Under the pieces are notes generated by a model. It made no database searches and had not been told where the DNA came from. It was given only the letters and a program-made list of their open reading frames with translations. Both the position numbers and the translations under genes were made by a program. A stretch of 12,469 nucleotides of DNA from Oligoflexia bacterium (GTDB lineage Bacteria > Myxococcota_A > UBA796 > UBA2385). The stretch covers positions 1 through 12,469 of the forward strand of contig JAADHA010000655.1 of the NCBI GenBank assembly GCA_013152105.1, written 5' to 3'. Shown here one piece after another: positions 7,916 through 12,469 of the stretch (positions are counted from its first letter, which is position 1; every line of letters begins with the position of its first letter).

Positions 7916-9685
7916 ATGACGGGCTACCATGCACGCCTTCCCGGGACGCTCATGCTAGTCGCGACGGTGCTGACCGTGTTCCTACTGCCAGCCTGCAACT
8001 CAGCGGGAGATGCCTCGCGGACACCGCCGGGGCCGCCAGAGCCGACAGAACCGACAGAACCCACAGAACCACAGTCGCAGCCCGACCCGGACGAGACATG
8101 CGCATCCTCGCGTGTGGCGGCCATCATCGAGGGCGTCGGGGGCTTCACAACGGTGCAAGCGGCGATCCACGCGCTGAACCGCAGTCGGGGGACGGTAGAG
8201 GTCTGCCCCGGACAGTGGCACGAAAACCTGGTGATCAACGGCCCGACCACGTTGATGGCCAGCGAGGGCCCAGCGCGTACGCGCATCGTCGGCGACGGCA
8301 CCGGATCCGTGATCACGATCAACAGCAATGAAGCCTACCTGGACGGACTGGCCATCACGGGGGGTGTGGCCGTGGGCACCGACGGATCGGAGCTGACTGG
8401 GGGAGGCATCTCCTTCACCTTCCTCGGAGGCACGGCAGCCATTCGGAACTGCCTGGTCGTGGGCAACCGGGCTGACCGAGGGGGCGGGCTGTATGCCTTC
8501 GGCTCTGGCGCCCTGGTGATCGAGGACACGCTGTTCCTGGGCAACCAGGCCACCGACGACGGGGGCAACGTGTTCCTGCAGCGCCTCGACGTCACCTTGG
8601 ATCACGTCCTGATCGTGCAGGGGGACGCGGAATATGGTGGCAACCTCGCGGCGCGGAACAGCGTTGTTACCGCGGGGGATGGCGTCGCCCTGGTCGGGGG
8701 CACCGCCACGTGGGGTGGCGGACTGCACGCGAACAGCGGCCGCTGGTCGGGTGGCGTCATCGCGCTCAACCACGCCACCGTAGGGGGGGGCGCGCTGATA
8801 AGTGGAGGCGCCGAGTTGGTGGGCGCCGATGTGTACAACAACACCGGCGACGGCGGTGGGGGGGGCATTTACTGCTCCAGGGACTGCTCCATCACGGGTT
8901 CCGAGATCCATGACAACCGCGCTACCGACGGCAGCGGCGGCGGCCTCATCTTCGACTCGGCGAACAGCTCGGTGCTGGTGTCGTCCACGGCGATCCACGA
9001 CAACCGTGCCCCCAAGGGCGCAGGCGGCGGGGTCGCGTTCGGGCCGCGAGGCAGCGCTCTGTTCGAGGACAGCACCATCTCGGACAACCAGGCAGCCGGC
9101 GGCGGCGGCATCTCGACCGGTTCCGTGGTCCAGACCCACGGTCTGGTGGTGTCCGGCAACGAGGCCACGGTGCGGGGCGGTGGGCTGTACCTGGGCGGAG
9201 ACGCCCGGGTCGGAGGCGCGGATGGTGACGAGATGGAGATCACCGGCAACCGGGCGCCGGTGGGGGGCGGGGTGGCCTTGTACTTGGGCGGCGCCTTGCA
9301 CGACGCTCTGGTGGCGGACAACACGGCCACCGAGACCGGCGGTGGCGTCGCGGCATCGCAATCCCACGGCAGGCTGCGGAAGGTCACCGGAAACCAGGCC
9401 ACAGTCTGCGGTGGTGGCCTGTGGGTGGTGGGTGGGCTGATGACCGTCCTCGACACCCGCCTCGACATGAACGCCAGCGCCATAGGAGGCGGCATTGGCC
9501 TCGACCAGGGGATGCTGCTCCTCAGCGGCGTAGACCTGGGCACCGGCAAGGCCGCCAATGCGCCCGACGACTTCGCCTTGTGCGATGGCAGCGCCAGCTA
9601 CACGGGGCTGGGCGAAGGCCTGAACCTGTTCTGTGACGGTAGCGGGTGCCTGTTCGGCGACAGTGGCGGGGACACGGGCGGCTGA
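7916..9685 (+). CDS. Parallel beta-helix (Pmp-like) surface lipoprotein
   Basis: A 589-residue predicted lipoprotein. The leader MTGYHARLPG... ends in the lipobox LLPAC (C27), followed by a (EPT)n Pro/Glu linker. A segment FTTVQAAIHALNRSRGTVEVCPGQWHENLVI resembles the N-terminal cap of right-handed beta-helix proteins. The body has about 15 turns of roughly 22-30 residues, each carrying a GGG-hydrophobic step (GGGLYAF, GGGIYCS, GGGVAFG and so on) alternating with NxA/DNxA steps, as in chlamydial polymorphic outer-membrane proteins. No beta-barrel autotransporter domain follows; the protein ends GDSGGDTGG. It is therefore likely a surface-displayed or periplasmic lipoprotein, possibly an adhesin or polysaccharide-binding protein; function is inferred only from fold. 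GGAGG sits one base from the ATG, too close, but AGGCGG nine bases upstream could serve. A later ATG at 7952 would lack the basic n-region. Confidence 0.85.
   Translation: MTGYHARLPGTLMLVATVLTVFLLPACNSAGDASRTPPGPPEPTEPTEPTEPQSQPDPDETCASSRVAAIIEGVGGFTTVQAAIHALNRSRGTVEVCPGQWHENLVINGPTTLMASEGPARTRIVGDGTGSVITINSNEAYLDGLAITGGVAVGTDGSELTGGGISFTFLGGTAAIRNCLVVGNRADRGGGLYAFGSGALVIEDTLFLGNQATDDGGNVFLQRLDVTLDHVLIVQGDAEYGGNLAARNSVVTAGDGVALVGGTATWGGGLHANSGRWSGGVIALNHATVGGGALISGGAELVGADVYNNTGDGGGGGIYCSRDCSITGSEIHDNRATDGSGGGLIFDSANSSVLVSSTAIHDNRAPKGAGGGVAFGPRGSALFEDSTISDNQAAGGGGISTGSVVQTHGLVVSGNEATVRGGGLYLGGDARVGGADGDEMEITGNRAPVGGGVALYLGGALHDALVADNTATETGGGVAASQSHGRLRKVTGNQATVCGGGLWVVGGLMTVLDTRLDMNASAIGGGIGLDQGMLLLSGVDLGTGKAANAPDDFALCDGSASYTGLGEGLNLFCDGSGCLFGDSGGDTGG
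8042..8068 (+). repeat. 9-bp in-frame repeat (PTE linker)
   Basis: CCGACAGAA occurs twice and CCCACAGAA once, head to tail, coding Pro-Thr-Glu units directly after the lipidated N-terminus. It forms a stiff, acidic spacer that would hold the beta-helix away from the membrane. Confidence 0.85.
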
Positions 9686-9965
9686 CCGCGAAGAAGACCA
9701 CTCCATCCGGGTCAGAAATAACCAGTAACCAAGTAGGTTTCAGCCACCACCCGTTCGCTTCATGCCATGGCGCATTTTTGGGGGGCTCTCTCCACGGGTG
9801 CGTCTCGGGGTCTCAGGCACGGTACGGTCGCTGGCGACCATTGTTGATAGGCTGTGGATGGGCCGAGGCGGGACTGTTCAGCGATTGAGGACGTACCACA
9901 GCCCTGACCGCGCAGACGCGGCCGCTGGGCTCGGTGGGGATGGCTGGTAGCAAGCTGCCGGGGAT
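9686..9965. other. Convergent gap between beta-helix gene and transposase
   Basis: These 280 bases follow the stops of two convergent genes. No credible gene was found in either strand. The first part (about 9713-9745) is less GC-rich than its surroundings and may mark the junction with the mobile element. Small palindromes GGTCGC-tg-GCGACC (9826-9839) and CCGCG-caga-CGCGG (9908-9921) are present, but no stem followed by a T run was seen. Confidence 0.4.
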
Positions 9966-12149
9966 TCAGGTCTGGGCGATCCAGGGGAAGGTTGCGGCCA
10001 GAACAGCTCCGCCATGTAGGACCACGTTGACGGTGGAGCCAGTTGGCAGGGCCATCCACTCCAGGCGCTGGGCCCATGTGGCCCGACGCCGCTGGCGGTC
10101 TTCTGGACCAGTGGCCAGGTAGGGGTGCTGGGGCTCGACCACGGGCTTGTGCACGTTGATTCGCACGGCGATGGGCTCTGCGGTTCGGCGGAAGGCCTTG
10201 CGGGCCTCGGCCGGAAGGAAGGGTGCGGCGTGCACCTGCGCACAGCCGGGTTGAGCCGTCCCGGCGTCGAAGTCGACGGGCAGCGGCTCCGCGACCGGTG
10301 CGCGGCGCGGAAGACCCGATGGCGGTGGGCGTGACATGGCGTCGGTAGAACGCCCGAGGCGACGGGCTCGGCGCACCTGCGGCAACAGAGCGCGGACCTG
10401 TTCTCCGATGGCTTTGGGGATGGCGAAGCCGGTCTGCTTGATGGCATCGACGTTGGCGCTGCTCAGACACTCGCTTCGAAACTGGCAACTCCGGCAGGTC
10501 CCCGCTGGCGTACGGAAGACGATTCGACTGCGTTTACGGCCGGTATTCTGAATGACGGTGGTCACCGCCAGCGTCGCGCCGGCCGGGCAGCGCAGCGTGC
10601 TCTTCTCGTCGTCGAAGGACCACCCCTCGCGCTGCCGCAGCATGCGCGACCAGTCCAGGGGCCGCAGCACCTCGGCGAGGGCCTTGTGCAGGTCTTCGGC
10701 CGCCGACTCCTCGACGGGCTCGGGCTCGAGCTTGTCCTCTACTACCGGGTCCTCTACCGGGTCCTCTACCGGCACGAAGCCAGCGGGCACGGGGCGCTCG
10801 TCGACGAGCAACTCGCGCGGGCGGACTGGTCCCTTCGGCACGGGCGGTGGGTTGAGGTGGAAGCCGTGGACCAACTCCATATTCCACACCATCAGGCCCA
10901 CAAGACTGGCCAACTCCTGCCCTGCGAGGTTGTAGCTGAGGATCCGGTCCAGCTCGAGTTCGCGGTCCTCCTGGGCGAAACGATTCTCCTGGCCGCCACG
11001 CCCGAAGTAGGCCGCGACGACATCGGGGGCCGGCCAGCCGTCCGCCGGCATCTGCACGGCAGCGAACAGCTCGTACTGCCAACCGTCGATGACCCGGCCA
11101 TGCTCTGCCTTGCCCTGTCGTTCGTAGCGGCTAACCACCACGCGGATGTCGATGGGCTCGTAGGGGGTGCCATCGTCGCGCCGCGAGTCCCGGCCCGGTC
11201 GCACTCGAACCACGCCCAGATCCATCGCCGAGCGTGGTGGGCCAGACCGCGAGTCGGGCACGCGGTACCAGGTGCCCTCGGCGAGGTGCCGCCGCACCCC
11301 TGGCTGGTCGAGAAGCTTGGGCCGATTGAGGCGAGACAGTGCTGGCAAGCCGGCTTCCAGGCACATCGACAGATAGGGCACGTTGCCAAACTCACCGTCC
11401 ATTCGCAGCAGCGCGCGCTGCAGCGGGTGGCCTAGTTCCTCGCAGACCCGGACGGTGACTGCGATGGCAGAGGCCAGCGCGGCCCGTCCCTCACCGTTCC
11501 CCGAGCTCAGGGGTGCATCCAGCCACAGCCCCGATCCCGCGTGCTGGAGCGTCGCGCGGCTCACCTGCACCTCGCCACGCTTGGCCCCCGGGTAGCCCGG
11601 CTTCGCGAAGCCCTTCGCCCGCCGTCGTGCCGGCGGCAACCCTTCCCCTTCAGGGAGAGCGCGCCGCCGCAGAACCGTCTTCGTCGGGTCGTAGTCGAAC
11701 ACCTGCCAGCCCCGACCGACGGCGTCGATGATCCAGGTCGATGGGTGCTGGAGAATCGCCTTCGCGCCGGATGCCGCCCACAGCAGCCAAGGACCCAACT
11801 CGCGTACCACCTCCATCTCGACGGCCGCGAGCAGCCGCGACATCGACGACTGCTGTGGCAGTCGATCTCGCCCTCCCAGAGCCGCCAGCTTCTCGCCATG
11901 CGGTCTGACCCGCTCAGAGAAGCATTTGAGCCCCGACCTGCTGTGGCTGCCAAAGTACGACAACAGCAGTAGGAACCCATCGATTCCTGCGTAGCCGCCT
12001 TCTCGCTGAACCTGCAGTCGCTGCGCGATCTTGTCCCAGTGACCGGACTCCACGAGCTGCGCGATCAGCAGCACAGGCTCGTTGAGCCAGGCAGGTAGAG
12101 CCGGCCGCAGCAGCGGCTCGGCAGTGACAATCGACACGTCTTCAGTCAT
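9966..12149 (-). CDS. DDE transposase, IS1182/IS4-like
   Basis: A 728-residue protein of the DDE transposase type. Candidate catalytic residues are D142 (WIIDAVGRGW), D251 (LLRMDGEFGNVPYL) and E388 (FGRGGQENRFAQED), the last in a helix followed by the hydrophobic block LAGQELASLVGLMVWNMEL. After an acidic (VEDP)n linker (about 460-475) comes a possible zinc-binding cluster: RCPAG, then T-C552-R-S-C555-x5-C561, like the C-terminal domain of IS1182-type transposases. About 165 further basic residues follow. The protein is long for the family (commonly 450-550). The ATG at 12149 has AAGGCGAG upstream; an in-frame ATG at 12257 would place the start beyond the inverted repeat and adds sequence without family character. 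The frame is uninterrupted, so the gene may be active. Exact IS family is uncertain. Confidence 0.85.
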   Translation of the reverse strand: MTEDVSIVTAEPLLRPALPAWLNEPVLLIAQLVESGHWDKIAQRLQVQREGGYAGIDGFLLLLSYFGSHSRSGLKCFSERVRPHGEKLAALGGRDRLPQQSSMSRLLAAVEMEVVRELGPWLLWAASGAKAILQHPSTWIIDAVGRGWQVFDYDPTKTVLRRRALPEGEGLPPARRRAKGFAKPGYPGAKRGEVQVSRATLQHAGSGLWLDAPLSSGNGEGRAALASAIAVTVRVCEELGHPLQRALLRMDGEFGNVPYLSMCLEAGLPALSRLNRPKLLDQPGVRRHLAEGTWYRVPDSRSGPPRSAMDLGVVRVRPGRDSRRDDGTPYEPIDIRVVVSRYERQGKAEHGRVIDGWQYELFAAVQMPADGWPAPDVVAAYFGRGGQENRFAQEDRELELDRILSYNLAGQELASLVGLMVWNMELVHGFHLNPPPVPKGPVRPRELLVDERPVPAGFVPVEDPVEDPVVEDKLEPEPVEESAAEDLHKALAEVLRPLDWSRMLRQREGWSFDDEKSTLRCPAGATLAVTTVIQNTGRKRSRIVFRTPAGTCRSCQFRSECLSSANVDAIKQTGFAIPKAIGEQVRALLPQVRRARRLGRSTDAMSRPPPSGLPRRAPVAEPLPVDFDAGTAQPGCAQVHAAPFLPAEARKAFRRTAEPIAVRINVHKPVVEPQHPYLATGPEDRQRRRATWAQRLEWMALPTGSTVNVVLHGGAVLAATFPWIAQT
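10743..10772. repeat. 12-bp in-frame repeat in the transposase linker
   Basis: TACCGGGTCCTC occurs at 10743-10754 and 10755-10766, with a half copy after it. On the minus strand it codes for VEDP-type acidic units between the catalytic core and the Cys-rich domain of the transposase. Confidence 0.88.
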
Positions 12150-12215
12150 GATGATCTCGCCTTCAAGAAGGTGACCTCGGGCCGCGTGCTTCGCACACGT
12201 TTGTGGGCCTGGGGA

Positions 12216-12251
12216 CCGCTTGCTGGCGGGCTCATTCCCGCCAGCAAGCGG
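12216..12251. repeat. Perfect 15-bp inverted repeat with 6-base loop
   Basis: CCGCTTGCTGGCGGG (12216-12230), loop ctcatt, then CCCGCCAGCAAGCGG (12237-12251). All 15 pairs match, 12 of them G-C. It starts 67 bases upstream of the proposed transposase start, so it would sit in the transposase leader if transcription begins outside it. There is no T run on either side, so a standard rho-independent terminator is unlikely. It may limit read-through translation, bind the transposase or act as a structural end. Confidence 0.9.
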
Positions 12252-12258
12252 CTTCATC

Positions 12259-12287
12259 TACTTAGGACGTGCTGGGGGGTTTGTCTA
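12259..12287 (-). promoter_or_regulatory. Possible transposase promoter
   Basis: On the minus strand TAGACA (complement of 12282-12287) differs from the -35 consensus at one base and is followed 17 bases later by TAAGTA (complement of 12259-12264), a weak -10. If used, transcription would start right at the outer arm of the hairpin. The -10 match is poor, so this is only a candidate. Confidence 0.2.
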
Positions 12288-12398
12288 GTTGTTATTATTC
12301 GGCGTTAAACCTATGTTTTTTGATTGTGGGCTATCCATCTTGGTGCGGACGACACAAGACATCGTGCCGTTCCCTCAGCAACTCGCCTCGACTCTTCG

Positions 12399-12465
12399 GG
12401 CCGGACCGACCGGGTTGCGGTCGATTCTTGCGAGGTAAGGCCGTACCCAGGCCGAATCGACCGGG
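12399..12465. repeat. Short direct and inverted repeats at the right edge
   Basis: GGCCGGACCGACCGGG (12399-12414) is repeated as GGCCGAATCGACCGGG (12450-12465), 14 of 16 bases identical. Between them CGGTCGATTC (12418-12427) is the exact inverse complement of GAATCGACCG (12454-12463), so a 10-bp stem with a 26-base loop can form. It could be a binding site array or part of a larger feature cut by the window edge. Confidence 0.55.
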
Positions 12466-12469
12466 AGGC

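Larger units (their letters stand above)
9734..12313. mobile_element. Insertion sequence or remnant (boundaries tentative)
   Basis: The large transposase gene with AT-richer flanks on both sides indicates an insertion sequence. Candidate ends are TAGGTTTCAGCC at 9734 and its inverted counterpart TAGGTTTAACGCC ending at 12313. They share 7 exact bases and a few more with one gap, which chance could explain. No target-site duplication was found next to these points; the only nearby direct repeat is AGGACGT (9888-9894 and 12264-12270), which would lie inside these limits. The presence of an element is well supported, but its exact limits are not. Confidence 0.4.
12150..12469. other. Upstream region of the transposase and right edge of the window
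   Basis: About 320 bases without a supported gene. From the transposase outward there is its leader, a perfect hairpin (12216-12251), a possible minus-strand promoter, a conspicuously AT-rich patch (about 12281-12330), and a GC-rich edge with short repeats. A small open frame from ATG 12313 to TAA 12438 (41 codons, +) and an open minus-strand frame running off the right edge both exist, but neither is recognisable. Confidence 0.4.

Noticed and set aside
8000..9706. Minus-strand open frame of 568 codons under the beta-helix gene
   Set aside because: No family features; the + strand frame has a lipobox and regular GGG turns.
9771..9787. T run followed by G run as a terminator between convergent genes
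   Set aside because: No stem precedes the T run in the right orientation.
9888..12270. AGGACGT direct repeat as target-site duplication of the insertion sequence
   Set aside because: Seven-base repeats are expected by chance in this much sequence, and the bases just inside the two copies show no inverted-repeat similarity.
12313..12438. 41-codon + strand open frame at the right edge
   Set aside because: No recognisable ribosome site, no motif, and it overlaps the AT-rich boundary and repeats; an opposite-strand frame is equally plausible.

Overview
This is a high-GC bacterial window (about two thirds G+C by eye, strong G/C at third codon positions). It comes from a Gram-negative organism with a lipoprotein- and protease-rich envelope. 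The style of several proteins suggests a deltaproteobacterial or myxobacterial (Myxococcota-like) chromosome: multiple lipobox proteins, a Gly-rich parallel beta-helix lipoprotein ending in a Gly/Asp tail, and short Pro/Glu/Ala linkers. That lineage is an inference from style; no marker gene is present.

Layout, left to right: (1) 29-472 +, small polytopic membrane protein with a (DPQI)n tail; (2) 475-2169 -, lipoprotein zinc peptidase of the M2/M3 gluzincin type; (3) 2467-2928 +, ATP-binding-type universal stress protein; (4) 2945-5372 -, ScsB/DsbD-like thiol:disulfide reductase split by a frameshift near 3743-3749; (5) 5552-6256 +, methionine sulfoxide reductase A with a lipoprotein-like leader; (6) 6261-7802 -, membrane-anchored M48 peptidase; (7) 7916-9685 +, beta-helix surface lipoprotein; (8) 9966-12149 -, a large DDE transposase whose upstream DNA carries a perfect 15-bp inverted repeat. 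Strands alternate strictly across all eight genes. The first three convergent pairs nearly touch (2, 16 and 4 bases apart) and the divergent pairs share promoter regions of 113-297 bases. The window therefore holds no operon.

Most cargo is envelope-directed. The ScsB/DsbD-like protein and the MsrA are divergent neighbours and make biochemical sense together: DsbD-type proteins carry electrons across the inner membrane, and an exported MsrA needs such a source. If the frameshift is real, that supply is broken at this locus. The two peptidases fit envelope protein turnover. The right quarter is a mobile element or its remnant.

No tRNA, rRNA, CRISPR array or convincing rho-independent terminator was seen. 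No clearly new multi-gene system was found. The best leads are the MsrA/ScsB pair with its frameshift, the hairpin and unusual architecture of the transposase, the beta-helix lipoprotein, and recurrent in-frame microsatellites in four genes.
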